From positions 57,194-121,193 of the forward strand of contig NBBA01000028.1 in the NCBI GenBank assembly GCA_002794785.1: a stretch of DNA of 64,000 bases, written 5' to 3'. Under the pieces are notes generated by a model that saw only the letters and a list, made by a program, of their open reading frames with translations, was not told where the DNA came from and ran no database searches. Shown here piece by piece: positions 22,201 through 34,458 of the stretch (the first letter of the stretch is position 1; every line of letters starts with the position of its first letter). The stretch is from Coniferiporia sulphurascens. Lineage: Eukaryota; Basidiomycota; Agaricomycetes; Hymenochaetales; Hymenochaetaceae. Both the position numbers and the translations under genes were made by a program.

Positions 22201-23190
22201 ATGGACACGGAGATTTTCTCCCTCACCTCCGCGCCTACATGGGCCACACACCACCTCCGGGAACTTCTGCCTGTCACATCTGACATCTTCTTTCTGTCAG
22301 ATTTGCTGACGGCACTCCACCTTATCTGCACATGGGTGCCAGTCCCAGGCGCCCATCTCCTTCATCAATGGAAGGCTGGGGTCCAGACTCTCTTGGACTC
22401 ATACCCGGAACTTTCTGTCCATTTCGTATGGTGCCCGGGTCACGCTGACATACCAGGGAATGAATGGGCCGACCACAAGGCCAAGTTCATGATGAATCTC
22501 CCCCCGTCCTCCCTCGCCCCCTCTACCTCTGCCCTGAAGGAAGCCGCCATCAACACCCTAATGGAATGGTGGTCTCTCTCTCTCGCCCGCCCACTGGCCT
22601 TGACAGCCGACAAGTACTTGGCTGTCAATGGTGTCCCCTCCCACAGACCACGGAAGCTACTCAACCAGTCAGTCGACCATCCCCACCAGGAGCTGACAGC
22701 AGTCACCCAGGTCCTCTGTCATGCCGGTCCCCATGGGGGCTACTGGCTGAGCTTCGACTCAGTCTACCGGCACAGACATGGCCTGATCTCGCACTGCAGG
22801 TGGCACAACCACCCCCCCTGGCCAGCCCAATCCACCGCCCATGTCCTGGGCGGGTGCTGTACATTCCGGCCATGGATCCGAAAGGTCTGGCCCCCCCGCA
22901 ACCCACTTCCGACCCACCACACCGAGTGGGCCAATGAAAACCGTCTCCAGGTTCTGTGCCACTGGCTGAAACTGACTGGGCACCTGAACCGCCTCTCTGA
23001 CCGCACCTCTGCCACCATCCGCCTGGCCTTTGCTGCGATGGACTTAGAAGGGCACCCTACCAACGAAGATATGGACTTGGACCTCCTCAGGGGATACATG
23101 AGTCATATGCTTGGACCCAGAACCCAGGACCCGGACCCGGCTCTCTTGGAGCTTTCAGGTATGCTTCCTCCCTTTTCCTCTACTCAGTGA
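19226..23190 (+). pseudogene. LINE F ORF2: APE endonuclease, RT, RNase H (pseudogene)
   Basis: ORF2 makes the enzyme that nicks target DNA and reverse-transcribes element RNA on site. Domains in order: endonuclease from 19226 (ISILQWNAARS, LIQEPPWYQIG, VAGDFNRRYHSWS, LSDHAILRWS); RT from about 20474 (AVDIQGFFDSVHPQLLH, LGTPQGSPVSPILSTIF, AYVDDHLL near 21257); RNase H from about 22085 (VFTDGSRMG, DTEIFSL, FFLSDLLTAL, NEWADHKAKF); and a C-terminal extension ending LLELSGMLPPFSS. Defects are TGA at 19976-19978 and 20381-20383 (CGA in relatives) and a deletion of about 45 bases near 21543 that also changes frame. The stretch 21697-23190 is open for 497 residues. Confidence 0.9.
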
Positions 23191-23508
23191 CTGCCCTTCG
23201 GACTCTCCCACGTATGTCCTGGCCAGCGCTCTTGCCCTCCCTTACCAATTCTAAGTTACCCCTGTTACCTGCCCTCATCCGCTTGGTTTCGTCGTAGCGA
23301 TATGTATTCCTCTCCCTGGCTCCTCCTTCACTAATAGGGACCCTTCCCACCTTGGCACCCTTCGGGGAGCAGGGTCCCCACCCAGTTTTGTGCATTGTGC
23401 AACGATGGGCACCTCCGTTGTTATGTAGTTAGGGCCCCCCCTTCGGGGGGGCAGCTTGTAATTATGTAATACTGCAGGAATAATAAATAAATAAATAAAT
23501 AAAAAACG
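23191..23508 (+). repeat. Structured A-type 3' tail of LINE F
   Basis: This 318-base noncoding tail is shared by all A- and C-family copies. A GATATGTATTCC box is followed by a long hairpin region with arms around GGGACCC and GGGTCCC, then TTAGGG with a C-run/G-run hairpin (CCCCCC TTC GGGGGG) at about 23432-23452, GTAATTATGTAATACTGCAGG, AATAATAAAT units and A-rich sequence. Other copies lie at 3784, 5684, 16350-16667, 27294, 41200-41524, 44671, 53540-53862, 57710-58028, 62730-63059 and 63405. Such tails are usually the site where LINE RT binds, which I infer here. Confidence 0.8.
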
Positions 23509-23519
23509 AAGGAGAAGAC

Positions 23520-25154
23520 CACTGGGCACCTGTTGAGTGTTGGCAGGTGGTCCTCAGTGGCAGCAAAGTGGGGGGTGACTATGAAGTCAAGGTTGCAGAG
23601 TGCTGGGTTGTGTCGGATTTCGGCCATGAGGGCCTTCTCGGTGATGGTGTGTCCGTTCTGGCCGAATAAGAAGTCTTTGCATGGCACCATGGAGATGCAG
23701 AGTGCGGATCAGGGGCGGACTCTGGAGGGGGTTAGGGAGAAGGCGGCCGGGATGTTTATTCCTGCTGTGATGCACTCTGTGCGCATATGGGAGGCATAAG
23801 CCGCAGAGTGACGATTGATGATTGTTTCTGTGGTTGGATTAGCTGAGGACGGACACACTGCAAATGTGGTCACGATGATCCCCTTTACATTAAATGAAGA
23901 GGAGAGGACCAGGACTTGGTCTGCAGTGGGGAGGGAGGCAAAGAACTCATGGGACGTTTTTGTCAGGGTCATCACTGACTTCTGATTTTCGGCCCATATG
24001 CCGACTGTAGGGGTGAGGACCAAGGTTGGGTCCTTGGTGTACATAGTGGGCAGGGGGGGCACCTTTCGCTGGTGCTTCTTCTTTTTCTGTGCCGGGTTGA
24101 TGACCGCTCCTGCGGCTGGAGCCACTGGAGATGGGTTGGTGGTTGTTGGGGGGGCCGCTGCTGTGGCCACTTGTGCATAGGAGGTGGGGGCGGCCTGGAT
24201 GGTGGGCTGGGGGGCGGGCTGCTGTTGTTGTTGTTGTTGCTGTTGACACTGGGTGGGCCTAGAGCTGATGGAAGCCATCTGACGTGAAATAGAAGCCACG
24301 TCAGTAGTCAGGCGCTTGACTGCATCAGTCAGCGCCCTCATTTCTGGGGTTACAGGGGCAGTGCCTGGGGTCCTGATGGTAGCTGGGGCCCTTTGGGGGG
24401 GGTTAGCTGGGGCGAAGGGTTCCAGGAGGGCGATTACTGCCCCCTCCCTTGCGAAGTTGTAGGCCATCACTGTGTTGCGGTAGATGATGTTTTGGGGGTC
24501 TTTCCTTTCTTGAGCGATGTTGGCTAGTGTCTGTTGGACGTTCCAGAGGAGGTCACCTGCGAACTGCGCAGCCTTTATGTCAATCATTTTGGTGGTGGCA
24601 TCCCTAGTTTGCTGGTCAAAGTCATCCAGGGTGCGGGTGAGGGCATACATGAACCCTGCTGTGTGCTGTTCATGTTGTTGGGCAGGGGGTCCTCTCGGTG
24701 TGAGAGGCGACATGGCGGCTGAGGAGTGTTTCCACCCGAGGCTTGCACCTCCCACCTGTTGCGGGGGGGTATGGGGGTCGACCACCATCTCTGGGGCCGT
24801 CTCACCGAATTCATTGGAGCCGTGAATCGACCCTGCCGAGGCAGCTGGGGAGCCTGCTCAGGATGCTTGCCTTGATTCTGCATGCGCCTGGGCGGTGAAG
24901 TCGTAGGCGGACACCAGTTGGGAGTTGCCGATGGCTGGGGAGGGTGCCAGGACGTCCGGGGAGGATGTCAGGGTGGGGAAGCTGGTGATGTAGGGAATGG
25001 GGGTCGTTTCACGCTGGGCAGAAGCGGCGGCCTGGGCGGCCAGATTGGCGGCCGTCTCGGCGGCTCTTGCAGCGGCTAGGCTAGCCGATGATGAGGACGG
25101 GATGTTGGGTCGAGTACAACGTAGTGCTCCATGGTAATCACTTTGGTTTGACAC
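23520..25154 (-). pseudogene. LINE C gag N-terminal two thirds
   Basis: ORF1 starts at ATG 25154, 57 bases from the element 5' end at 25211, the same spacing as in F. It shows an Ala-rich helix (ARAAETAANLAAQAAASA), a frame break near 24860, AGFMYALTRTLDDFDQQTRD, FAGDLLWNVQQTLANIAQE, a run of about nine Gln (24220-24245), a Lys patch and MYTKDPTLVLTPTV. A TGA at 23711-23709 replaces an Arg codon in SRVRP(R)SALCISM. The core DFLFGQNGHTITEKALMAEI continues to 23520, where LINE F is inserted. The C-terminal knuckles are at 16681-17134. Confidence 0.85.
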
Positions 25155-25225
25155 GGGGGAGTTTTAGCTGCCCGCACTAGTCAATGGTGGTGGTTACTGG
25201 TCAAGAAGGATGGCAGTGTACAGTC

Positions 25226-25479
25226 GATGGAGGAGGGCCGAGATTCTGTGTTCGGTGTTGCCGAGGATGCGGAGGGTGGCGAGGGTGGCAAGGCCTTTGG
25301 AGCACATGTGTTCCACATGGGCCTTGAATGTGAGGGTGGGGTCCCACCATATTCCCAGCCAGCAGAGCGGGATAGAGGGTCGGATGAGTGTGGTGGGGGT
25401 GACCCAAACCCTGGTGGTATCCCAGTCTGTGTAGGCGGCTGAACGTCATTGGGGTGGGTGGAAGTGTAAGCACTCCGTC
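25226..25479 (-). pseudogene. LINE A' ORF2, small RT thumb segment
   Basis: This 254-base minus-strand piece of A' lies between LINE C and LINE G. It encodes the stretch around WDTTRVWVTPTTLIRPSIPL, a Trp-rich GIWWDPTLTFK motif and the start of the RT thumb. It continues in sequence with 5683 downstream and 58043 upstream after removal of the two insertions. Confidence 0.8.
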
Positions 25480-25536
25480 CACCTTCTTGACCAGTAACCA
25501 CCACCATCAACTAGTGCGGGCAGCTAAAACTCCCCC

Positions 25537-27293
25537 ATGTTGAACCCCAGTGGATACAGGAATGCTCTATGTTCAACTCAACCACCCCTCCCACCTCCCT
25601 CATCGGCCAGCGCCGATGCTGACAGGGCCGCCAGGGCCACCGCCAACTGGGTGGCCACTGGCAACATCGCCGCTGCTTTGCATGGCACAACCCCCACCCC
25701 TGCACAAATAGACCCAGGCCTCCTGGCATCGTCTCCAGACGCCCTCCGTCTCGCCCCGTCCCCCATCATCAGAGTCTCAAACAACGAATTCACCCGTGCA
25801 TTCGAGCACGTTAGCCGCCCCCTGTCCACAGGCTCCAACCCCCCACCGGATCCAACGAGTTCGGGGAGATGGAAGAGATCCTTGAGAACCCACACACACC
25901 CTCGCTGCTGCTCACTAACAAACACTTGTCGGACAACCTCTCACCACACACCCCCCAACCCCGCCCTCGAGACCAGTTCAAGCCACACATGTCGGGATTT
26001 ATGTACTCCATCTCCCAAGCACTAGAGGACTTCGATTGGAAGACTCACCACTACAACCCCGCAGAGATAGACTGAGCAGCCGTGAAGTTTGTTGGCGACC
26101 TCTTGTGGAACATCCAACAGACCATCGCCGGTGTATTTAGGGACGAGAAGGACCCCCAATACATCATCTTGCGCAACATCGAGATGGCCTACAACATTGC
26201 AAGGGGGGGAGCGGAAGCCTCCCTGCCAGCGCCCTTCGCCCCAGCTTGCCCCCAACAAAGGACCCCGAACACCAACCTCCAACCCTCCACCCCGACCAGG
26301 ACCCCCGGAACCACTAATGTGTCACCTGATGTGGCAGCACTGACAAACATTGTTAAACAGCTCTCCACGGAAGTCGCCACCATCTCCCGGCAAGTCTCCA
26401 CACTTGTCAACCGGCCCGTGCCCTGTGCCCCACAGGCCCAGAAGGCCCAGGCCCCCACCACCACCACCGCCCAGGCAACTATCACCACAGCACCAACATC
26501 CTACGCCCAGGTGGCAGCCGCCTCGGCCCCACCTACAGCCTCCAACCCCAACCCTGTTGCACCGGCCCTGGGCACTGTTTTCTCAATGGTGACCCACAAG
26601 AAGAAAAAAAAGCAATGCCAGGTTCCACCCCCACCCCCAATGTACACTAAAGACCCAACCCTGGTTCTCCTGCCGACCATTGCGATCAAATCCAAGGTCC
26701 AGCTCCCGGCCATGCACCTCACTGCCACTGCCTGTGAGTTCTTTTCCTCCCTTCCCACTGCTGACCGGGTCACAGTCCTAGTGTCCTCCTTCAACGTAAA
26801 GGGGAACCTCATGACCTCTTTTGCCAAGCGCCCCTCATCCGCCACCCCGGCCACAGACACGATCATTGATCGACACGCTGTGGCCTTCACAGCCCACATG
26901 TGTGAAAAGAGCCTGTCCCTGGAGGTCAACAAGATCCCCACGATGTTCTCTTTCAACCCCGTCCGTGTCCGCCCCCGGTCCGCACTCCACATCTCCATGG
27001 TGCTGTGCAAGGACTACCTTTTCAGCCAGAACAGCCACACCATCAATGCAAAGGCCCTCATGGCTGAAGTCCGGCACAACCCGGCACTCCACAACCTCGA
27101 CTTCATCGTTGAGCCCCACTTCGCTGCCACGGATGACCACCTGCCGACCCTCGACAGGTGCCTGGTGGCATTCTCCTTCTCCGACCCTGATGGGTCCATC
27201 CAAGTGCAGCTCCTCAAGTGCCCACGAGTATGGATGTTCGGCACCTCCCTCTCCCTATCGGTCCCCCCCTTCCACCCCAGCCTCACCCAATGT
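25537..27293 (+). pseudogene. LINE G gag, N-terminal part
   Basis: The start ATG is at 25537 (MLNPSGYRNALCSTQPPL). The same blocks as in F follow: ADRAARATANWVATGNIAAA, the FMYSISQALEDFD block, then FVGDLLWNIQQTIAGVFRDE after a frame change near 25860. A TGA at 26073-26075 replaces the CGA of F. From 26082 the frame is open: Lys patch HKKKKKQCQVPP, MYTKDPTLVLLPTI, then YLFSQNSHTINAKALMAEV, to 27293, where LINE H is inserted just at LTQC of the first knuckle. It resumes at 39163. Confidence 0.87.
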
Positions 27294-27604
27294 TTTTTTA
27301 TTTTATTTTATTATTCCTGCAGTATTACGTAATTACAAGCCGCCCCCCCCGAAGGGGGGGCCCTAGCTACATAACAACAGAGGCACCCGTCATCGCGCAA
27401 CACATGAAACTGGGCGGGGGCCCTGCTCCCCGAGGGGAGCCAAAGTGGGAAGGGCCCCTATTAATACAGTGAGAGAAAGAGGGAGGAATACGTATCACTA
27501 CAGCCAAACCAAATGGACGACATCAGGCAAAGGGGGTAGCTTAGAAGTGGAAAGGGGGGGCAAGAGCGCCAGCTGGGACATATGTGGGAGAGTCCAAAAG
27601 GCAT

Positions 27605-29021
27605 TCACAGAGCAGAGGAAAAGGGAGGAAGCGCACCTGAAAGCTCCAAGAGAGCCGGGTCCGGGTCCTGGGTATGGGTTCCAAGCATACAACTCATGTA
27701 TTCCCTGAGGAGGTCCAAGTCCATATCTTCGTCAGTCGGGTGCCCCTCTAGTTCCATCATGGCAAAAGCCAGGCAGATGGAGGCAGAGGTGTGGTCAGAA
27801 AGGCAGTTAAGATGCCCTGTCAGCTTAAGCCAGCGGCACAGAACCTGGAGGCGGTTTTCATCGGCCCATTCAGCATGGTGGGTCGGAAGTGGGTTGCAGG
27901 GGGGCCAGACCCTGCGGATCCATGGACGGAAAGTGTGACATCCACCCATTACGTGGGCGGTCGACTGGGCTGGCCAGGGGGGGTGGTTGTGCCATCGGCA
28001 GTGCAAGATCAGGCCATGTCTGTGTCGGTAGGCTGAGTCGAAGCTCAGCCAGTATCCCCCATAGGGACCAGCGCAGCATAGGACCTGGGCAACTGCTGAG
28101 AGCTCCTGGTGAGGGTGGTCCACTGACTGCGTCATGAGTTTTCGGGGACAGCGGGAGGGGACACCATTGACAGCTAGGTATTTGTTGGCTGTCGAGGCGA
28201 GTGGGTGGGCAAGAGAAAGGGTCCATCGCTCCATGAGGGTTTTGACGGCGACCTCTTTCAGTGCGGAGGTGGAGGGTGCAAGGGGAGACGGGGAGAGATT
28301 TGTTGCGAACTTCGCCTCACGGTCTGCCCATTCATTCCCTGGGATGTCCGAGTGGCCTGGGCACCAGACAAAATGAACGGAAAGATCCGGGTGAGAGTCC
28401 AAGAGGGTCTGGACCCCTGCCTTCCATTGGTGGAGGAGATGAGCACCTGGAACTGGCGCCCATGTTCGGATCAGGTGGAGTGCTGTCAGCGAATCTGACA
28501 AAAAGAAGATGTCAGATGCGATCAGCAGGTGCTCCCGGAGGTGGTGTGCAGCCCAGCTAGGTGCAGAGGTGAGTGAGAAGATTTCTGCATCCGTAGCTGT
28601 GGCACAGGTGGGGGAGGCAAGCCGGCGAGACTTGAGGTGGGTAAGGCCTTCCATGGCGCAGACCGCTGAACCAGATTTTGAGCCGATGTGTGAGCCATTG
28701 GTGAAGACCTGGAGATGGGGGAGGGTGCTCAGGGAGCTCGCTGCACCCACAAATTCCTTGCGGGTGTCTTTGCTGACCAGAGTGATAGGAGTGGTGAATG
28801 AGACTCGACCATTCGTAAATGCCAGAGGATCCATCCACGGGGGATGAGTATATGCAGGAACCAGCTGTACCCGAGGGACCTGGACCTGCAAAGAAGTGGA
28901 AAAGGGGCGGTTAGCTACTGATTTATTATATCATTTTCTACTGACAGAGTGCAGGGTGCACCAGAGGCACAGGGAATGGAGGATCTTAGCATATTCAAAA
29001 TAATAAGAGAGAGGGGGAAGG
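27605..29021 (-). pseudogene. LINE H ORF2, RNase H and C-terminal extension
   Basis: The frame 28891-27605 (428 codons) contains RNase H. The first motif reads VFTNGSHIG, with Asn for the catalytic Asp. DAEIFSLTS, FFLSDSLTALHLI and WCPGHSDIPGNEWADREAKF are conserved. The extension has GGYWLSFDSAYRHRHGLI and ends LELSGALPPFSSAL. Upstream, at about 28925, a TGA follows the SVGRK-type position and separates it from the RT thumb, which runs up to 29021, where copia 2 is inserted. The A-type tail lies at 27294-27604. Confidence 0.85.
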
Positions 29022-29278
29022 TCTTAGAATCTACGCACGTTGTGGTAGACGATGAGGTGCAGTGGTGAAGTTCAGGCAAGGTGGGTTATCAGCATAAACC
29101 GATGTATTTCTAGGGCGAGACCAGCTCCCCTTATATACACATTCCGTGGGCTAGTACTACTATAACTATCTAGCTCCTATATCTTATGGCATTATCATTG
29201 CGTTATCGTTCACTTAGTAAGGTGGTTGATCTTATGACCATGTACTATATTTATATCGTTCATTATATTTATTTAATA
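29022..29278 (-). repeat. 3' LTR of copia copy 2
   Basis: This 257-bp repeat on the minus strand begins TATTAAAT at 29278 and ends ATTCTAAGA at 29022. It has the same non-canonical ends as copy 1. The TATA-like box TATATAAG is present, inverted, near 29134. Confidence 0.9.
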
Positions 29279-29285
29279 CTCCCCT

Positions 29286-32200
29286 TCAAACTTTTACTAG
29301 GCAGAGTAGACTTGTAAAACGTTTGATTAATTCGATTGTTAGCGCTTTTGTCATAATATCAGCCTTTTGCTGTCCAGTTGGAATATATGAAACTGATATG
29401 GTTTCATTCTCAATATAATCTCGTAAAAAATCTTTTCGTATATCAATGTGTTTTGTTCTTTGCGTATATTTTTGTTCTGTTGAATTTACTATAGTTATGG
29501 CTGCTTGATTATCACATAATATTTTCGTAGGTGTATCCAAGGTCTGCAGTACCTCTTCAACCAGTCTTCTTAGCCATATTGCTTCTTTTACTCCATGAGT
29601 TAAAGCTTGTAGTTCAGCTTCGCATACTGATAGTGACACTAATTCTTGTTTTTTGCTTGACCATGATGTCGTTGCGTTTCCTATTTGGAATATATATCCT
29701 GATATTGCTTTATGGCCTTCTTGTGTCATTCCATCGGCATCGGTATATCCGATTAACTCGATTGGTTCTTTTCCTCCGAGTATTAGCCAATAATCGTTCG
29801 TTCCTTTTAAATATTTGAAGCAGTGTTTTACTGCATTGTAATGTTCAATACTAGGTTTATTTAAATGCCTAGCAAATTGACCTGTTGCAAATGATATGTC
29901 AGGTCTCGTACAATCTGCTGCATATCGTAATGCTCCAACCATGTTCATATATGGTATTTGATTTATGAAGTTTAATTCTTCATTAGTTGGGTTTTCAAGT
30001 GATTTTAACACTTGACCAGGAGTCATTGGTGTTTGTACTGTTGCAGCGTCTTTTAGTTTATATTTTTCTATTATATTATTAATATAATGTTTTTGTCTTA
30101 ATTTTATGATTCTTTCATCTCAGTTTCTTTCGATTTCAATGCCGAGTAACCAATGTATATCATTTCCGTCAGTAAATTTTACATGTTTTCCAATTTCATC
30201 TTTAAAGGCTTTTATTATTAATAGATTTAAGCCACATATCGTTATGTCGTCAACATGTATGAAAAGTATTAGAATTGTTTTTCCTTTTACTTTTCTTAGG
30301 AATACTGCGTTATCTTGGACTGCTCGTGTTAGTCCTATTCCAATTAATATTTCAGATAATTTTTTATACCATCGTCTGCCTGCTTGCTTTAATCCGTATA
30401 AGGCTTTGTTTAATTTTAAAACTTGTCCAGGTTTTATTATGATTAAATTTCCTGGTGGTGGTTTTATGTATATTTTTTCATCTTTTTCTAATTCACCATA
30501 TAAATAAGCTGATTTAATATCTATTTGGTGAATTTCGTAATTGTTTGTTGCGCTCCAACTTAGTATAGTTCTTACTGTGGCTAATCTTGCCACTGGAGCG
30601 AATGTGTCGTTTGAATAGTAGTCTATGCCCTCTTTCTGGGCAAATCCTTGGACTACTAATCTTGCTTTATATCGTTCGATTTCTCCGTTTGCTAATCTTT
30701 TTGTTTTATAGACGAATCTTGTTCTGATTATGTTTGCTTCTTTTGGTGGATCAATGATTTTCCATGTGGATCTTTCGATTAACGTTTTTATTTCTTCTTT
30801 CATTGCCGAGATCCACTGATTTGCGTCAATTCTATTGATCGCTTGTTGATATGAATTTGGATCGCCTATTAATTCCGTATTGAATTGATTGAATTCCGTA
30901 AGATAAGTGACTGTATTTTGTTCATCAAAGTTTAGACCTAATGATCGTTTCATTGGTTTAATAGTTCTTATTGGTCTTTCATTTGTTAATTCTTTTATTT
31001 GCTCGTTTTGTTTTTCTGTTATATTCTCCCCTTCAATTTTAGATGGTGGAGAATCTAAAAATTGTAAATTTCATTCAACTGTAATTTTTCTGTTATGATA
31101 GGTTCTATGACCTTTACTTTCTTCGTCAAATCCTAGCCATTGTGCATATTTTCCTTTTGGTTGTAATTTATTAACGTCTTCTTGTCATATAATGCAATAT
31201 TGGCCAAATTCTTTTAGATCATCAATGTTATAATTTTCGTTATATCGTTTAAAATATGGTGTTTTAAAATTAATAGCGCTCTTTGGCGTTCTATTGTAAA
31301 CGTAAGTACTGTATTTTACAGCTTCTCCCCATAGACTGGGTGGTAATTTTGCTTGTAGCAGATTTACTTGTGTATTATTTAAAATAGTTTGATGTGATCG
31401 TTCTGCTACTCTGTTTTGTTGTGGTGTATTGTGAACAGTCAGCTTTCGTATCGTTCCATGTTTTTCTAAATATTCAGTGAATTGTTTACTTAAAAACACT
31501 GTGTCATTATCGCTTTGTAATATTTTTATTTTTATATTAAATTGTGTATTGAGCATAGTAGCCCAAGTCGTATAAGCATTTAAGCCCTCATCTTTTGTTT
31601 TTAATAAAATCATTTTTATCCATCTTGTAGCGTCATCTACAAGTGTTAGAAGATATTTATACCCTCCAATAGCATGTGTGGATGCTGGACCCCATATGTC
31701 CATATGTATGTGATTGCCAAATTTTTCGGCTAACTTTGAAATACGTATTTTTGGGATTTGCATTCTTTTTATATTTGCTTCAAGACAAATTGTGCATTGA
31801 GTTTCGTCGTAATTTGTAATTTTGTTATTTGTAATTTGATCTTCTTTTAGTAATCGTTTTATGTAAGCATAACTTATATGCCCGAGTTTTTTGTGAAGTT
31901 CAAATAATGTTACATTTTTTGTAGCTGCTTGTACATCATTGTTAAATATACTATACAATCCATTTTTATTTATGATTTTTCCGCATAAAGATCCATTAGG
32001 ATACTTTATTGTACATTCGTTTTCTTTATAAATAAATTTGTAACCGTCTTGACATAGAAGTCCTTGAGAGACTAATGTCATATTCATTTTAGGATTGTAG
32101 TATACGTTTGATAATTTTATGACACTTACCGAGTGTCCGTTGGGGATGTAAAGCTTAAGATCCCCTACTATGTTTGCCATAAACATTGTTTTGTTTGCAG

Positions 32201-34127
32201 CCGTTATCGTAATTGCGTCAGTTTTGTATGTATTTCGTAATCGATTTAGATATGGTGTTAGATGTATCGTTGCACCAGTATCAATTATATCCGTTGAGGA
32301 GTAAATATTGTTAGCAATTTTTTCTATTGTTATAGCGTTAATGCTTACATCTAGATTGTTATCATCCACGTCTTCCATGGCACTGTCGTAGTTTCCTATT
32401 TTGTCAAGGAAGTCATTATACGAATATATTGGGAATTCTCCCATGTCGAAATCGTTGTCATCGACTTCGGTTATGAAGGCTCCGATTTCGCCTTGGCCTA
32501 TTATGGCACTTAACTCGATTCGAGAGCTCGATGCAATGTTTGTTGCTGCTGCTGCTGCGGTATGTTTAGCCTGGGCCGCACTTGTCCCAGTCGTTGTCGG
32601 TGCTGCTGACGCACCCGTTTCCTTCCCTTTTCCTTTGTTGTCATTCGCGTCCTCTTTTTTCTTCTGAGCTGCCTTCGTCCATTCCGTTTTTGGCGCCCAG
32701 CAATCTCGACTGTAGTGCCCTAGTTTGTTACAATTGTAGCACTTAATAATGTATGATTGTTGGTTAGGGGAATATCCCCCTCGTCCTCGTCCTCTCATAT
32801 ATCCTCCACGGCCTCTATAGCCACGACCTCGTGGCTGTATTCCGCGGCTGTTACCGCGTCCACGGCCCCTAAAATAGGGGTGGTTCCGCTCGTCCTTGGG
32901 CAGGTGGTTAGCTGCCGCTCCTGTCCTCTGGTGATTTTTACGCCACCCCTCGAAGGCGTTTCTCAGTGCCGTTAGTAAGAATTGAGGGGTTAGTTCAATT
33001 TCATCTTTGTCTGGGTTCATTTTGTTAATTGTTTTAATATATAACTCACTCTGTGTGAGTACGTATTGATATTGTTCGGGCGTTGCCCTCATAATAGCCG
33101 ATATGTATGTCAACTCTGAAACTTTTACCCCTTGGGCTATGAGTTCCTCGTATTTATTGCTGAGGTTATCGAGCGTTCCATCGAAATGGCTGACATGACC
33201 TCGGATATCAAAAAGGGCAGCCTCGTTAAAGCCCTTTGTAATTGCTGTCTGGACATTATATCGTCCGTCAAGCGCTTTGAGTAGTGCTGGAATATCTTTG
33301 TTAAAATTAAGATAATAAGCCAATATTTTGTCGGGCATAGTGCGCATAATGCCGTTATATAAAGTGCTTGATATACCAGCCTCTCCAGTTCCTGGGGAGT
33401 TAGTGAGCAGGTTACCATAACCTGCACTTTCGATGGCGCTGCGGACTCTGTAATTCCAGAGTTTATAGTTTCGGTGCCTGTCGAGTTTCTCGATTCCGTC
33501 GAAGAATTTCTGGAGTTCCACGAGTTTAGTTGCCATACTCGGTTCATCTTCCTCGGTATCGTTAGCATCTGAATCGTCAGGATCAGATGGTTCTGATGGC
33601 TCACGTGATGGGTTATTTTTGGATTCTTCGGAGTTTTCGTTATCTTCTTTTTTATCGTTGTCTTCTTTTTTATCGTTTTCTTCTTCTGGCTTAATATAAG
33701 GGTTGTCAATTTTAAATTGTGCTTTTTCATTTGGGTCTGATATGCCCAAATACGTACTTATTCGGTATCTGATTTCAGATGATTTTCCTTGATCTGATAT
33801 TCCTAAATCTTTAGCGTGATTCGTTTGTTCCAGTTTATAATCAGTTCTTATTTTTGATTTTTCATCTTTGGTAGAGTTATCATACCTGTTTATTTGATCT
33901 TGTATCTGTTGTTCCGTTCCGTTAATAGGTATTTGTCGTAGATTACATTGAAGTATTAGGTCGACTAACCTTTTGCTATCTTTAGCTTTTTGAATTTTTT
34001 CTTCAAGTTCTTCGATAGTAGATGACTGTGTATACGTTATTTTTAGTTCGTTAGCTATTATTCGTAATCCTGATAATTTTTGCAAACGTGTTTGCTCACG
34101 AGTGTTTGGTTTCTGTCCGTCAGACAT
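29286..34127 (-). pseudogene. copia gag-pol polyprotein, three nonsense codons
   Basis: The frame is continuous on the minus strand from ATG 34127 to the stop at 29286 (1613 codons, one codon shorter than copy 1 in the acidic gag). It has the same domains: CCHC knuckle CYNCNKLGHYSRDC, DTGAT protease, integrase HHCC and DD35E including the Glu region after position 900 (NRVAERSHQTI), RT HVDDITICG and RNase H YTDADG. In-frame TGA codons occur at 31187-31185, 31073-31071 and 30122-30120. Copy 1 has CGA at the last two and AAA at the first. There is no frameshift. The longest open part is 980 codons (gag to integrase). Confidence 0.92.
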
Positions 34128-34196
34128 GATTTCGTTATTCGAGGATGTATATGTTCATTAATCGTTTTGTTAGTTGTAGAGTCAAGGCTCATAACC

Positions 34197-34453
34197 TCTT
34201 AGAATCTACGCACATTGTGGTAGACGATGAGGTGCAGTGGTGAAGTTCAGGCAAGGTGGGTTATCAGTGTAAACCGATGTATTTCTAGGGCGAGACCAGC
34301 TCCCCTTATATACACGTTCCGTGGGCTAGTACTACTATAACTATCTAGCTCCTATATCTTATGGCGTTATCATTGCGTTATCGTTCACTTAGTAAGGTGG
34401 TTGATCTTATGACCATGTACTATATTTATATTGTTCATTATATTTATTTAATA
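34197..34453 (-). repeat. 5' LTR of copia copy 2
   Basis: This 257-bp LTR is flanked inside by the half-tRNA primer site at 34186-34196 and outside by TSD GAAGG at 34454-34458. Compared with the 3' LTR it differs at about six sites spread along its length. Confidence 0.92.
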
Positions 34454-34458
34454 GAAGG

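Larger units (their letters stand above)
17146..23508 (+). mobile_element. Full-length LINE F (6.36 kb) with TSD
   Basis: The 5' terminus ATCCTTCTTGACC begins at 17146 and the poly(A)-like end (repeated AAAT units) finishes at 23508. The TSD is AAGGAGAAGAC at 17135-17145 and 23509-23519. It is the only uninterrupted full-length copy in the window and so the best guide to gene order: short leader, gag, ATGA overlap, endonuclease, RT, RNase H, C-terminal extension, structured tail. It sits in the gag of LINE C on the opposite strand. Several indels and CGA to TGA changes disable it. Confidence 0.93.
5684..25211 (-). mobile_element. Full-length LINE C (minus), carrying four nested insertions
   Basis: The 5' terminus ATCCTTCTTGACC lies at 25211 and the poly(T) at 5684. 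The flanking 14-bp TSD is GGCAGTGTACAGTC (5670-5683, 25212-25225). Its own pieces in 5' to 3' order are 25211-23520, 17134-16681, 15963-14554, 9117-8500 and 7933-5684. Insertions are LINE F, a truncated LINE, copia 1 and a solo LTR, each with its own TSD. Subtracting them leaves about 6.43 kb, matching F and H. All domains are present but broken by insertions and stops. Confidence 0.88.
29022..34453 (-). mobile_element. Ty1/copia retrotransposon, copy 2 (5.43 kb)
   Basis: This is the same family as copy 1, in the opposite orientation, inserted in LINE H. LTRs are 257 bp each (5' LTR 34197-34453, 3' LTR 29022-29278), with TSD GAAGG at 29017-29021 and 34454-34458. The LTRs differ at about six sites, five of them CpG versus TpG/CpA, so it looks older or more heavily mutated than copy 1. 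The primer site lies at 34186-34196 and the polypurine tract at 29279-29287. Confidence 0.93.

Noticed and set aside
24220..24246. Microsatellite of GTT/CTG units
   Set aside because: It encodes a run of Gln in the gag linker of LINE C. It is a low-complexity coding stretch, not a separate feature.
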